Shown: positions 1 through 8,724 of the stretch, piece by piece
Position numbering within the stretch: the stretch's first letter is position 1
Layout: the number at the start of each line of letters is the position of its first letter
Made by a program: the position numbers and the translations under genes
Notes under the pieces: generated by a model
Databases searched by the model: none
What the model saw: the letters and a program-made list of their open reading frames with translations, nothing else
Told to the model about the DNA's origin: nothing
Assembly: GCA_005893305.1 (NCBI GenBank)
Contig: VBOZ01000036.1
Coordinates: 1 to 57,751, forward strand
Source of the DNA: Candidatus Eisenbacteria bacterium
GTDB lineage: Bacteria > Eisenbacteria > RBG-16-71-46 > SZUA-252
Direction: 5' to 3'
DNA: 57,751 nt

Positions 1-146
1 GTCGGGCTCGACGTGAGCGGCCGGCATCCCGTCGTCGGAGGGGCCGGCTTTGTCGGTTTCCGCGTCTCGAAGAGCCCGCACGCCCCGATCGCGAAGGAAA
101 TCCCCGCGATCGCGGTGCCCCAGAGGATCGCGCGGGCGGATCGCAT
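1..146 (-). CDS. Putative lipoprotein, N-terminal part only
   Basis: Reading leftward from an ATG at 146, 48 codons are visible before the window edge. The product starts with a positively charged n-region (MRSARA), a hydrophobic stretch, then a lipobox I-G-A-C with the lipidated Cys at residue 23, followed by a polar Lys/Pro/Thr-rich linker. This is the standard signal peptidase II pattern, so the mature protein should be anchored in the inner or outer membrane. The start overlaps the stop of the upstream barrel gene as ATGA, so the two are probably translated together. Function cannot be read because nearly all of the mature domain lies outside the window. Confidence 0.7.
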   Translation of the reverse strand, partial: MRSARAILWGTAIAGISFAIGACGLFETRKPTKPAPPTTGCRPLTSSP

Positions 147-2158
147 CAGAACGACTTCGTGAACGTGGCGCCTGCCAGCCAATAGTCCACGACCTCCGCC
201 GAGGGAAGGTAGCTCGGTTTCTCGGTGTATTCCCCGATGTGCTGGACCGACCCGTGAAGTGACATGTCGCCCGGGAGTTCGCGATCGACCACCCCGCTCA
301 CGTTCAGGTTCCACCGATTCCGATTCGTACTCTCGCCCCCCGAAAGGAAGTAGTTTCTGGTGTTCGCGAGCGACTGGGTGGCGGAGAGGGTGATCCCCGG
401 CACGGGCCGCACTCCCAATGTGACGCCCACATTCTGCTGGTAGAGCTGCTGAGCGACCGAGTACGTCCGGAGATCTTGACCCGCGTCGCGCGAGTACGCC
501 CCCCGGTCCTGGAAGAAGAAGTTGTGGGTCAGCTTGAGGAAGCCGAACGAAAAAAGGCTGTCGCTCAACGTCGTGTCGATCCGCCTAATTCGCGTGAGTG
601 TGTTCCGCGGCTCGTCGTAGTCGTAAATCAGGTAGTTCGCGTTGATCTGGTAGTTCTGCACGACCCAGAGGGACTTGCTCACCCTCAAATTGAGAAGAGC
701 GTCCATCTGGTAGGTTGTCTGGACGTTGTTTCCGCCCGAGGAACCTGGGTCGATCGCGACGGTGTGGCTCCGGTTCGTGGAGAAGTGAACTGACGTGCTG
801 CACCGTGGCGACACCGCGTATCCCCCGCCCGCGTTGACGTAGCCCCGGACATCATCCCGGTCCGAGATCTTGTCATCGTAAACCCGTGAATAGAGCGTGA
901 CGCTGCCGTTGGTGTCGAGCCAGAGGCGCCGGGTGATGCGCCTCGCAGCGCCGGCATTCATCGCGCGGTTGATGACGCTCCCATTCTGGGTGACTTGCCG
1001 GTCGTTCCGCGTTCGGCCGACCTGAAATCCAAGCGACGCGCGCGATTCCGGCTTGTTGATCATGAAGGTCCCCGTCAGCGTACGCGAATTGACGAGACTG
1101 TTGAGGTTCTTCTGCAAGATGTACTCGCGGAGCGATCGGCTCATCGCGCCGTCGATCGTGATCTGGGCTCCCGGAAGGGGGGCATGCTCGATGTGAAACG
1201 CTCCGCCGCGGGAGCCGTAGGAGAGGTGCTCTTGATCCCGCTTCGTCAGCAGGTAGTACTCCTGGTCTCCGTCGGCATTGTTGAGCGACACGTTCATCAG
1301 AGTGCGGGAAATCCCCCTGAACGCGATGCCCGTGTCAAACCGGCGGTCCCCGTTCGGCGCCTTGGAGACGCCCAGCGAGTCCAGCCGGAGCGTGGCCCCT
1401 TCGCCCGGATTGATCGCGTAAAAGTCGCGGGTCAGCGTCCTTGTCTTCGATCCAAGGTACGTCCCGGTCCCGGAGCCCTTGATCTCGAGCGACGTGGTCG
1501 GGGTCCATCGGAGGGATCCGCTGATGCCGTCGCGGCGGCCTGAGGTGTACGAGGAATCGCGGGTGGTGTGTGCCCGATAGAGCGTGGTATCGCTCGGGGC
1601 CACCGTGGAGTCGACGACCATGAACGGATTGCCCGGGATCGACCGCGCCCCAAGGCTCTGCTCTTCCTGGAACTCGGAAAAGAGAATGCCGATCGCGGAG
1701 ACCTGGGGCAGTGGATTCAAATTGTACTGCGTGCGAGCCTGGAGCCGGTTCTGCCGCCGGTCGGTGCTGGAGAGATCATCCGAATTCGAGAACATCATGA
1801 ACGTGCCGTCGACCGACCAGATCCAGCGGTTCGTGGCCCTGAGATTGATCCGCCCAGTGAAGCTGCCGTCCGAGCCGTTCGACTGAAGGCCGCGAACCGC
1901 CTGGAGCGTGTTCACGTTCGCGTCGATCCCGAAAGTGGCACGGTTGCTGTTGTGGTAGTAGCTCAAAGACTGCGTCCAAGCGCCGCTCGACACGCTCCGG
2001 TCGTAGGTGGTCGTATAGAGGATCGGCTCGGCCGGCTTCTCGACGAAGACGGAGTCCGCTACCGTGAGGTCCGTCTGGGCTCGGGCGGGCTCGACCTGCG
2101 CCGCCGCGGAGAGCGCGAGCACGACGAGCGCAATAAGGAGCCGGGCGCCTCGCGTCAT
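146..2158 (-). CDS. Large outer-membrane beta-barrel-like protein, family not recognised
   Basis: A 670-residue protein with a signal peptide (hydrophobic core LLIALVVLALSAAA, likely cut after ARA near residue 26). The body has dense alternating polar/aromatic strand-like segments and many Asn/Thr/Ser/Arg turns, and the last residue is Phe, the terminal signature used by the Bam machinery. I do not recognise a named family; a membrane-embedded barrel is the best structural inference. The ATG at 2158 overlaps the ksgA stop by four bases. Upstream in-frame codons lie inside ksgA and give no signal peptide, so they were not used as start. It is followed, also with an ATGA overlap, by a lipoprotein gene, which suggests a barrel-lipoprotein pair. 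An export or surface role is inference only. Confidence 0.75.
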   Translation of the reverse strand: MTRGARLLIALVVLALSAAAQVEPARAQTDLTVADSVFVEKPAEPILYTTTYDRSVSSGAWTQSLSYYHNSNRATFGIDANVNTLQAVRGLQSNGSDGSFTGRINLRATNRWIWSVDGTFMMFSNSDDLSSTDRRQNRLQARTQYNLNPLPQVSAIGILFSEFQEEQSLGARSIPGNPFMVVDSTVAPSDTTLYRAHTTRDSSYTSGRRDGISGSLRWTPTTSLEIKGSGTGTYLGSKTRTLTRDFYAINPGEGATLRLDSLGVSKAPNGDRRFDTGIAFRGISRTLMNVSLNNADGDQEYYLLTKRDQEHLSYGSRGGAFHIEHAPLPGAQITIDGAMSRSLREYILQKNLNSLVNSRTLTGTFMINKPESRASLGFQVGRTRNDRQVTQNGSVINRAMNAGAARRITRRLWLDTNGSVTLYSRVYDDKISDRDDVRGYVNAGGGYAVSPRCSTSVHFSTNRSHTVAIDPGSSGGNNVQTTYQMDALLNLRVSKSLWVVQNYQINANYLIYDYDEPRNTLTRIRRIDTTLSDSLFSFGFLKLTHNFFFQDRGAYSRDAGQDLRTYSVAQQLYQQNVGVTLGVRPVPGITLSATQSLANTRNYFLSGGESTNRNRWNLNVSGVVDRELPGDMSLHGSVQHIGEYTEKPSYLPSAEVVDYWLAGATFTKSF

Positions 2159-3012
2159 CTGGCCAGCCACCGCCTCGCGAGCGTTAGCCACTCGTCGATC
2201 GAGAGCGTCTCCCCGCGCCGCTGGCCGCGAATTCCCGCCGACTCCAAGAGCGTCCGCACGTTCGGGCCGTCCACCCCCAGCCCGCGGGTCAGCGCATTCG
2301 CCAAGGTCTTTCGCCGCGTGCCCATCCCGGCGCGCGCGAGGCGCTCCGCGGCCCTCCGCTCCTCGGGGCCTGTTCCCGGATAAGGGCGCGGCCGGAGCTC
2401 GAGGACCACGGAGTCGACGGCCGGCCGCGGGTGGAAGGCTCCGGGGGAGACTCGAAACAGGGTGTTCACCTGGGCGTGGAGCCCAACGAACACGCTGATC
2501 GACCCATAATCCTTCCCTCCGGGCGGCGCCGCGAGGCGCCGGGCGTACTCGCGCTGCACCATCAGGAGCGCGCGGTTCACGCGGGTGCCCTGGGCCAAAA
2601 TCCACTCGAGGGCGGGCGTCGTGATCGAGTAGGGGAGGTTTCCGACGATGGTCGCGGCCGCCGGCTGGCTAGGCATCCGGGTCAGGAGCGTATCGAGGCG
2701 CTGATCCAGGATGTCGCCGCGGACCACGCGTGCCGCGTGATACGAGGCGAGCGACCGCTCGGCAGCCTCCGCCAGGCGAAGGTCCAGCTCCACCGCGATC
2801 AGGAGGCGCCCGCTTCGCGCCAGGAGCGTGGTCAGGGCGCCCAGACCTGGCCCGATCTCGACGACCGGCTCCCGCGGATCGTCGACGAGCGTCGCGATCC
2901 TTTCCGCCACGCGGGGGTCGATCAGGAAGTTCTGCCCGAGGCGGCGGCTGGGCCGCACCCCGATCGCGCGCAGAGCCGACGCGACGCCCGATGTGGCGCT
3001 CGCGAGGGCCAC
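2155..3012 (-). CDS. rsmA: 16S rRNA (adenine1518-N6/adenine1519-N6)-dimethyltransferase
   Basis: KsgA/RsmA dimethylates two adjacent adenines in the 3' terminal helix of 16S rRNA late in 30S assembly. The protein shows GQNFLIDP near the N-terminus, the SAM-binding motif I VVEIGPGLGALT, and the catalytic NLPY motif (VGNLPYSITTP). About 285 residues from a GTG at 3012 fits the family length. The start is chosen because it lies 22 bases after the tatD stop and just ahead of the first conserved block; extending further upstream would run into tatD. No ideal Shine-Dalgarno sequence is visible, only a G-rich tract. It sits in the widespread holB-ricT-metG-tatD-ksgA order. Confidence 0.93.
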   Translation of the reverse strand: MALASATSGVASALRAIGVRPSRRLGQNFLIDPRVAERIATLVDDPREPVVEIGPGLGALTTLLARSGRLLIAVELDLRLAEAAERSLASYHAARVVRGDILDQRLDTLLTRMPSQPAAATIVGNLPYSITTPALEWILAQGTRVNRALLMVQREYARRLAAPPGGKDYGSISVFVGLHAQVNTLFRVSPGAFHPRPAVDSVVLELRPRPYPGTGPEERRAAERLARAGMGTRRKTLANALTRGLGVDGPNVRTLLESAGIRGQRRGETLSIDEWLTLARRWLAR

Positions 3013-3034
3013 CGTCGAGGTGGAACCCCCGACC

Positions 3035-3796
3035 TTAGAGGCGGAAGAGCGCGCGGGCCGAGGCATCGGTCGCCTTCTCCAGCGCGTCCGGCGCGATTCC
3101 GAGCGATCCTGCGACCTGGTCGCGCACCAGCGCGAGATAGGCGGGCTCGTTCCGCTTGCCCCGGTGCGGCATCGGGGCCAGGTAGGGCGAATCGGTCTCC
3201 AGCACCACCTGCCCGAGGTCGATCTCGCGGAGGAGGTCGGGGAGGGGGCTCTTCCTAAATGTGGCCGATCCCCCGATTCCAACCTTGAAGCCCATCGCGA
3301 TCACGCGCCGCGCGAGCGCCAGGTCCCCGGCGAAGCAGTGGAACGTCCCGCCGGCCGGGGGAGGGCCCTCTTGCTCGAGGATCTCCGCGACCCGCTCGCC
3401 CGCCTTCCTGTGATGGAGCACCATCGGCTTGCCCGACTTCTTGGAGAGGGCGATGTGCCTTCTCAGGAATTCCTCCTGCACCGGGGCGGGTGCATTCTCG
3501 GGCCAGTGGGCATCGAGGCCGGTCTCCCCGATCGCGACCACCTCGGGCTCCGACGCCAGGGCCTCGATCTCGTCCATCTCGGCCATCCTCGCCGCGCTGA
3601 CGTCACAGGGGTGAAAGCCCACCGCAGCCTTGACCCCCTGGAGCCGCCGGGCGAGGTCGATCGCCGCGCGGCTCGACGCGGCGTCGGTCCCTGCCTCGAT
3701 AACGAGCAGAACACCGGCTGCGCGTCCGCGCGCCAAAACTTGGTCCCGGTCGGCGTCGAACTCCGGCCTGCCCAGGTGGGCGTGGCTGTCGATCAT
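3035..3796 (-). CDS. tatD: TatD family metal-dependent hydrolase (deoxyribonuclease)
   Basis: A 253-residue TIM-barrel hydrolase of the TatD family, which act as Mg-dependent DNases, often linked to DNA repair. Metal ligands are visible: the N-terminal SHAHL, the strand motif GETGLDAHW, the HHRKAGE segment, GTFHCF, and the C-terminal ETDSPYLAP. Length is typical. Its ATG at 3796 overlaps the metG stop as ATGA, so it is translationally coupled to metG. Natural substrates of TatD proteins vary, so the exact role stays general. Confidence 0.92.
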   Translation of the reverse strand: MIDSHAHLGRPEFDADRDQVLARGRAAGVLLVIEAGTDAASSRAAIDLARRLQGVKAAVGFHPCDVSAARMAEMDEIEALASEPEVVAIGETGLDAHWPENAPAPVQEEFLRRHIALSKKSGKPMVLHHRKAGERVAEILEQEGPPPAGGTFHCFAGDLALARRVIAMGFKVGIGGSATFRKSPLPDLLREIDLGQVVLETDSPYLAPMPHRGKRNEPAYLALVRDQVAGSLGIAPDALEKATDASARALFRL

Positions 3797-5313
3797 CGCT
3801 CGATGCGGGGGAAGAGCGGCTGCGACTCGCCCAGGACCGTCCCGGCCGGCGGGGGTGGCAGGAGCGCCCCGTCCGCGGGGAACCGGGCCTGCTCGAGGGC
3901 GGGCGTCAGTCGGAGCGTCTCCCAGACCACGTGGGCTTTAGCCGGCATGATTGGGTAGAGAAGCAGGGCCGTGTGCTGGAGGGCCACCGCGAGGGAGCCC
4001 AGGAGCCGGTCGAGGTCCGCCGCGCGCGCGGGATCCTTCGCCAGATTCCACGGCGCCCGTTCCTCGACCAGCCGGTTCGCCCGGCGGATGATCTCCCAGG
4101 CCGCCTCGATCCCGCCTTCCAGCTCGTAGCGGTCGACCGCGGCCCGGTAGTTCCGGATCGCGCCCGCGATCACCGAGGTCAAATCCTCCTCGGCCGCTCC
4201 GGGCGCGAGCTTTCCGGCCCGATACCGATGGACCATCGAGATCGTCCGCGTGAAGAGATTGCCCCAGTCGTTGGCCAGATCGGAGTTGTAGCGCTGGATG
4301 AAGAGGTCCCACGTGAAGTCGCCGTCCCGTGAGAGCGGAACCTCTTTTAGAAGGTAGTACCGCAGAGAGTCGGCTCCCCATCGATCGGCGACCTCGAGCG
4401 GATTGACGATGTTCCCGAGCGACTTGGAGAGCTTCTCCCCCTGGAAGTGGACCCACCCGTGGCCCAGGACGGAATGGGGGAGCGGGACGCCCGCGCTCAT
4501 CAGCATCGCGGGCCAGATCACGCAGTGGAACCGGGTGATGTCCTTTCCAATCACGTGAAGATCGGCCGGCCAGTAGCGGGAGAAGAGCCCGTTCGACTCC
4601 GGGTAGCCGACGCCCGAGATGTAGTTGATCAGCGCGTCGAACCAGACGTAGACGGTCTGGCCCGAATCGATCGGGAACGGAATCCCCCAAGCGCCGGAGG
4701 AGCGTGAGACCGAGATGTCCTCCAGACCGCCCTCGATCACGTTCACGATCTCGTTGCGTCGGATTTCAGGGATGATGAACTCTGGATGCTCCCGGATGTG
4801 TCGCAGTAGCGGCGGGCCGTACTTCGAGAGCTTGAAGAAGTAGTTGTCCTCGCTCAGCCGCTCGAGGACGGTCTGGTGGATGGGGCATTTCTTGTCGACC
4901 AGGTCCTTCTCGGGATAGAAGCGCTCGCACCCGACGCAGTAGTAGCCCTCGTACTTTCCTTTATAGATGTCCCCCGCGGCCGCGATTTTCTCGAAGAGCG
5001 CCTGCACGCCGCGGATGTGGCGCGGCTCGGTCGTGCGGATGAAGTCGTCGTAGGAGATATCGAGCCGCTTCCAGACGTCCCGAAAGACGACCTCCATCCG
5101 GTCGCAATATTCCTTGGGATCGAGCCCCTGCTCGCGCGCCGCCTTCACGACGTTCGTCGAGTGCTCGTCATTCCCCATCAGGAAGCGGGTGTCGAAGCCC
5201 GCGAGGCGCTTGTATCGCGCGATCGCGTCCGCCGCGATCTTCTCGTACGCGGTCCCGACGTGCGGGATGTTGTTCACGTAGTCGATCGCGGTCGTCAGGT
5301 AGAACTTGGGCAT
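3793..5313 (-). CDS. metG: Methionyl-tRNA synthetase, short form
   Basis: Class I aminoacyl-tRNA synthetase charging tRNA-Met in the cytoplasm. The HIGH motif is represented by HVGTAY near residue 18, the KMSKS motif by KLSKS (GEKLSKSLGN), and a zinc knuckle by CVGC...KCPIH around residues 125-145. At 506 residues it has the catalytic and anticodon-binding domains but lacks the C-terminal Arc1p-like tRNA-binding extension of longer MetRS forms. The start at 5313 (MPKFYLTTAIDYVN) is the canonical N-terminus and overlaps the ricT stop by one base (TGATG). In-frame sequence further upstream is a shadow of ricT. Confidence 0.95.
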   Translation of the reverse strand: MPKFYLTTAIDYVNNIPHVGTAYEKIAADAIARYKRLAGFDTRFLMGNDEHSTNVVKAAREQGLDPKEYCDRMEVVFRDVWKRLDISYDDFIRTTEPRHIRGVQALFEKIAAAGDIYKGKYEGYYCVGCERFYPEKDLVDKKCPIHQTVLERLSEDNYFFKLSKYGPPLLRHIREHPEFIIPEIRRNEIVNVIEGGLEDISVSRSSGAWGIPFPIDSGQTVYVWFDALINYISGVGYPESNGLFSRYWPADLHVIGKDITRFHCVIWPAMLMSAGVPLPHSVLGHGWVHFQGEKLSKSLGNIVNPLEVADRWGADSLRYYLLKEVPLSRDGDFTWDLFIQRYNSDLANDWGNLFTRTISMVHRYRAGKLAPGAAEEDLTSVIAGAIRNYRAAVDRYELEGGIEAAWEIIRRANRLVEERAPWNLAKDPARAADLDRLLGSLAVALQHTALLLYPIMPAKAHVVWETLRLTPALEQARFPADGALLPPPPAGTVLGESQPLFPRIER

Positions 5314-6275
5314 CAATTCTCCGAGGGGGACCGCGGCGGCTTGGGTCCGCGCGCCGGATTCTCTCCGTCCCCGGGCTTTGTCCCCCGGGAGGCACACTCG
5401 GATTTGTCGCATCCCTTTCTGCGGTCCCGGCTCGGACCGACGATCTTCGTACCCGCCGGGAGAGCCGAGAGCTCGACCGACGACTCCTTGCCACCCTCGT
5501 CGGTGAGATGAAGCGTGCGGTAGAAGATGTCGACGCGTCGGACCTCCCATTCGCCGTCCGGAAGCGTGAGCTTGCTCCCGATCTTGGGGAATTCGCGCGC
5601 CGCCTCCTTGTAGAAGTCGAGCTCGTAGCGGAGGCAGCACTTGAGGCGCCCGCAAGCGCCCGAGATCTTGGAGGGGCTGGGAGAGAGTCCCTGGTCTTTC
5701 GCCATCTTGAGCGTGATCGGCTCGAATTCCCGGAGCCACGTGGCGCAGCAGAGCTCGCGGCCACACGTTCCGACCCCGCCGATCCGGCCCGCTTCGTCGC
5801 GCACGCCGATCTGGCGGAGCTCGATCCTCGTGCGGAACGCCGAGGCCAGGTCCTTCACCAGGTCGCGGAAGTCGACGCGCTTCTCCGCGGTGAAGAAGAA
5901 GGTGACGCGGTTTCCGTCCAGCTGGTACTCGCAGTCGACCAGCTTCATCTCGACGTCGCGGTGGACGATCCGGTCCTTGCAGATCCCGAAGGCGCGCTCT
6001 TCCTTGGCGCGATTTCGCTCGTGTAGCTCCAGATCCTCCGCGCGGGCGACGCGCAGGATCTGCTTGAGGGATCCCTGGAGATGAGTCCGCTTCACCCACT
6101 CGCTCGTATGGTGCACGCGGCCCAGATCCTCGCCGCGCTCGGCCTGAACCACGACGTAGTCCCCTTCGTGGACCGGGAGCTCCCGTGGGTTCGCATAGTG
6201 CGCGCGGCGGCGCCCCTTGAAAATGATCTCGATGACTTCAGCGGCTTCGGCGACTGCCGTCTTCGTATCAGCCAT
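5313..6275 (-). CDS. ricT: PSP1 domain protein RicT/YaaT
   Basis: A PSP1-domain protein homologous to RicT (YaaT) of Bacillus, where it joins the Y-complex that assists RNase Y and can bind Fe-S clusters. The paired cysteine motifs are clear: CGRELCC around residue 150 and CGRLKCC near residue 185. The start MADTK at 6275 has a GGGGAT Shine-Dalgarno-like stretch seven bases upstream and overlaps the holB stop by eight bases; a start at 6308 would overlap holB by 41. A Lys/Pro/Gly-rich tail of about 50 residues follows the conserved region. Whether an RNase Y partner exists in this organism is not visible here. Confidence 0.88.
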   Translation of the reverse strand: MADTKTAVAEAAEVIEIIFKGRRRAHYANPRELPVHEGDYVVVQAERGEDLGRVHHTSEWVKRTHLQGSLKQILRVARAEDLELHERNRAKEERAFGICKDRIVHRDVEMKLVDCEYQLDGNRVTFFFTAEKRVDFRDLVKDLASAFRTRIELRQIGVRDEAGRIGGVGTCGRELCCATWLREFEPITLKMAKDQGLSPSPSKISGACGRLKCCLRYELDFYKEAAREFPKIGSKLTLPDGEWEVRRVDIFYRTLHLTDEGGKESSVELSALPAGTKIVGPSRDRRKGCDKSECASRGTKPGDGENPARGPKPPRSPSEN

Positions 6276-7461
6276 GACGGATCCCCGCTCGCGCGGGTCC
6301 TCCTGCAAAGGTTTCGACGGGGCCCAGCCCCATTCGGTACTGGGCGGACGCGACCGCGTAGGCGGCGGTCACGTTGGATTGAACTGCGGCGGCGATCTCC
6401 TCGAGGATGCGGACCCGCCGCGTCAGCGCGGTGAGCGAGAGCTCTTTGGCATCGGCCCCGATCTCGCGCCTCAGATCCTCGTGCGCGAGCGGGGTGCTAT
6501 CGCCCATGACCTTCCACCGCATCGCGTCGCGGTAGTAGTAGAGCGCGAGCGACACTGTGGAGAGAAATCGCCCGCGGTCGCGCTCGATCCGGGCGCGCCG
6601 AAGCGGTCCCAGGACGGCGGCCGTCTTGGGTCGCACGAAAAGCTCGAGCGCGGCGGAGCGCAGTCGCGCGAATTCCGATTCGCCCGGCGCCTCCTTCCCC
6701 GCGGCGTCGATCGGCGCCTCGAGGAGCGCGAGCGCCCGCCCCAGGCTCCCCTGCGCCGTCGTGGCCAGGAGCCGGGCCGTGGGCTTGGGGACTCCGCGCG
6801 ATTCGACGAGCGCCGAGGCGATGAAGTCGGTCGGCAGCGGGCGGAACCGCACGTGGAGGCAGCGGGAGGCGATCGTCGGGAGGAGCGACCGGACCCGCCG
6901 CGCGCAAAGGATCAGTACCCGGCGCGGCTGCGGCTCCTCGAGGATTTTCAAGAAGGCGTGGGCCGCGGGGCCTGTGATCGCCTCGGCGCCCTTCACAATG
7001 AGGACCTTGGCGCCTCCCTCCCGCTGAGCCGTCAGGGAGAGGAACTGCTTGGCCCGCGCCAGATCATCCACCGAGAGGACCGGGGGACGGGAGAAGATCG
7101 GAACGAAGTAGGGCTCGCTCGCCATCCGCGCGAGGACGGCGGCCCGGGCCTCCGAGCGTGTCTCCTCGGCCTGCCGCTCCGTCCGTCCCTCGGTCCGGAA
7201 GGTCGGCAGAGGCAGGAGAAGCTCAAGGTCGGGATGGCGAAGCTCGCGGACGCTCCGGCAGGAGGAGCACGTACCGCAGGCGCTGCCGTCGGGGAGCGGA
7301 GTCTCGCAAAGCAGGGATTGGGCGAAAAGGAGGGCTGCCTTCGTCTTCCCGACCCCGGACGGGCCGTGGAAGAGGTAGGCGTGTCCGATGTGCCGCGATT
7401 TAAGGGCGGCGCGGAGAAGCGCGAGCGCTTCGTCCTGGCCGCGCAGGGTACCTTCGGTCAT
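6268..7461 (-). CDS. holB: DNA polymerase III delta' subunit
   Basis: Clamp-loader subunit of the replicative polymerase. An AAA+ module is evident: Walker A-like GPSGVGKTK at about residues 33-41, a zinc-finger segment CETPLPDGSACGTCSSC typical of delta'/DnaX proteins, and the sensor region with RRVLILCARRVRSLLPTIASRC around residues 180-200. The conserved SRC arginine finger is present. At 397 residues it is slightly long because of a C-terminal extension. It begins the holB-ricT-metG-tatD-ksgA block, an order conserved from Bacillus to many other phyla. Only 12 bases separate it from the envC-like stop. Confidence 0.88.
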   Translation of the reverse strand: MTEGTLRGQDEALALLRAALKSRHIGHAYLFHGPSGVGKTKAALLFAQSLLCETPLPDGSACGTCSSCRSVRELRHPDLELLLPLPTFRTEGRTERQAEETRSEARAAVLARMASEPYFVPIFSRPPVLSVDDLARAKQFLSLTAQREGGAKVLIVKGAEAITGPAAHAFLKILEEPQPRRVLILCARRVRSLLPTIASRCLHVRFRPLPTDFIASALVESRGVPKPTARLLATTAQGSLGRALALLEAPIDAAGKEAPGESEFARLRSAALELFVRPKTAAVLGPLRRARIERDRGRFLSTVSLALYYYRDAMRWKVMGDSTPLAHEDLRREIGADAKELSLTALTRRVRILEEIAAAVQSNVTAAYAVASAQYRMGLGPVETFAGGPARAGIRHG

Positions 7462-7473
7462 GGAGAATACGGC

Positions 7474-8724
7474 TCAACGGAACCACTCGAGCGGATTCAA
7501 TGCCTCCCGCCCTTTGCGGATCTCGAAGTGGAGCGCCGTACCTATGGTGGAGCCGGTGTCGCCTACCCGGCCGATGATCTCTCCGGCGGCCACCTCCTTA
7601 CCGACGGTGACGCCGATCTCGGAGGCATGGGCGTAAAGCGTGTAGAAACCGCCGCCGTGGTTGATGATAACACACTTGCCGTAGCCCTCGAGCCAGTTGA
7701 CGTAGTCGACCCTCCCTCTGGCCACAGCGGCGATCGGGGTCCCGAACGTCGACGCGATGTCGATGCCGCTATTGAAGGTAGTCGTGTTGAACCGGGGGTT
7801 GGTCTGGTTCCCGAACGACCGCGCGACCCTCCCGTTCACCGGCCACGGGAGGCGGCCCCGGTTCCTCCCGAAGTCGCCTAGCAGCACCGGCTCGGTGCCG
7901 GGCGCCCCCCGCTCGGCGGCCAGGCGGCGCTTCTCAAGCTGGTCGATCAGGCCGCGAATCCGCTTGCTCGCCGATTCCAGCTCCTGCGAGGCCTGCTCGT
8001 TCGACTTCGCGTCCGAGCGGATCTTCTTGAGGAGGTTTCTCCGCGCGCCCGTGAGCTGGCTCAACGCAATCCGCTCCCGGTCGGTCTCCGCCTTCAGGCG
8101 GTCGAGCTCGCGCTTCCTGGATTCGAGGTGCGTCTTCGTGTCCTGTACCTGCGTGCGGCGGGCCTCCGTGAGCAGCATCTGGCCCCGGTCCTCCTGGGCG
8201 ATCTTGGCCAGGTAGTACGTCCGCGACATGAGGTCGCCGAAGGAACGGGCCGAAAGGACGTACTCCAGATCGGCGCTTCGACCCCGTTTATAGATTTCCC
8301 GGACGCGCCAGGCCAGGCGGCGCCGGTCGGAGTCGAGCTGAACCCCTGTGCGCGCGAGCTCCGATGTGGCGTCGCCGAGGTTGGCGGAGACCGTACGGCG
8401 CCTGCGCTCGAGCGCGTTCAGGTAGGCCGTCGTGAGCTGGAGGCTCTTCTCGGTCTCGCGGAGCTGGCCGAGGAGGCTCTTCTCCCTGCCCTGGAGCTCC
8501 TTCGAGATCACCCTGCGCTCGTCGAGCTGCTTGCGGAGCGATTCGAGCTCCCGGCGCTGCGATTCGATCTCGACGTCGGCCTGGTTGGCGGCGCGTGGAG
8601 CGCGGGGTGACACGGTGTCGGCGGGGGCGGCGGGCTCCTGGCCCCATGCCGTCCCCGCGGCCAGAAGGAGGGTGGCGGCGGCCAGTCGAAGGCCCACAGT
8701 CCCCCGCGTCGCTAGAGCAGCCAT
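7474..8724 (-). CDS. envC: Murein hydrolase activator, EnvC-like (coiled coil plus M23 domain)
   Basis: A 416-residue exported protein: signal peptide (LRLAAATLLLAAGTAWG), a long charged coiled coil over roughly residues 45-260, and a C-terminal LytM/M23 fold. The M23 metal ligands are partly degenerate: the HxxxD position reads NSGIDIAS rather than a His-bearing motif, while LHFEIRKG and LYAHA are kept. Loss of the first ligand is typical of catalytically dead EnvC-type activators, which switch on amidases at the septum. Its ATG at 8724 overlaps the ftsX stop by 13 bases, and ftsE-ftsX-envC together form the expected FtsEX-activator cassette. Regulation of the activator by FtsEX is family knowledge. 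Confidence 0.85.
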   Translation of the reverse strand: MAALATRGTVGLRLAAATLLLAAGTAWGQEPAAPADTVSPRAPRAANQADVEIESQRRELESLRKQLDERRVISKELQGREKSLLGQLRETEKSLQLTTAYLNALERRRRTVSANLGDATSELARTGVQLDSDRRRLAWRVREIYKRGRSADLEYVLSARSFGDLMSRTYYLAKIAQEDRGQMLLTEARRTQVQDTKTHLESRKRELDRLKAETDRERIALSQLTGARRNLLKKIRSDAKSNEQASQELESASKRIRGLIDQLEKRRLAAERGAPGTEPVLLGDFGRNRGRLPWPVNGRVARSFGNQTNPRFNTTTFNSGIDIASTFGTPIAAVARGRVDYVNWLEGYGKCVIINHGGGFYTLYAHASEIGVTVGKEVAAGEIIGRVGDTGSTIGTALHFEIRKGREALNPLEWFR

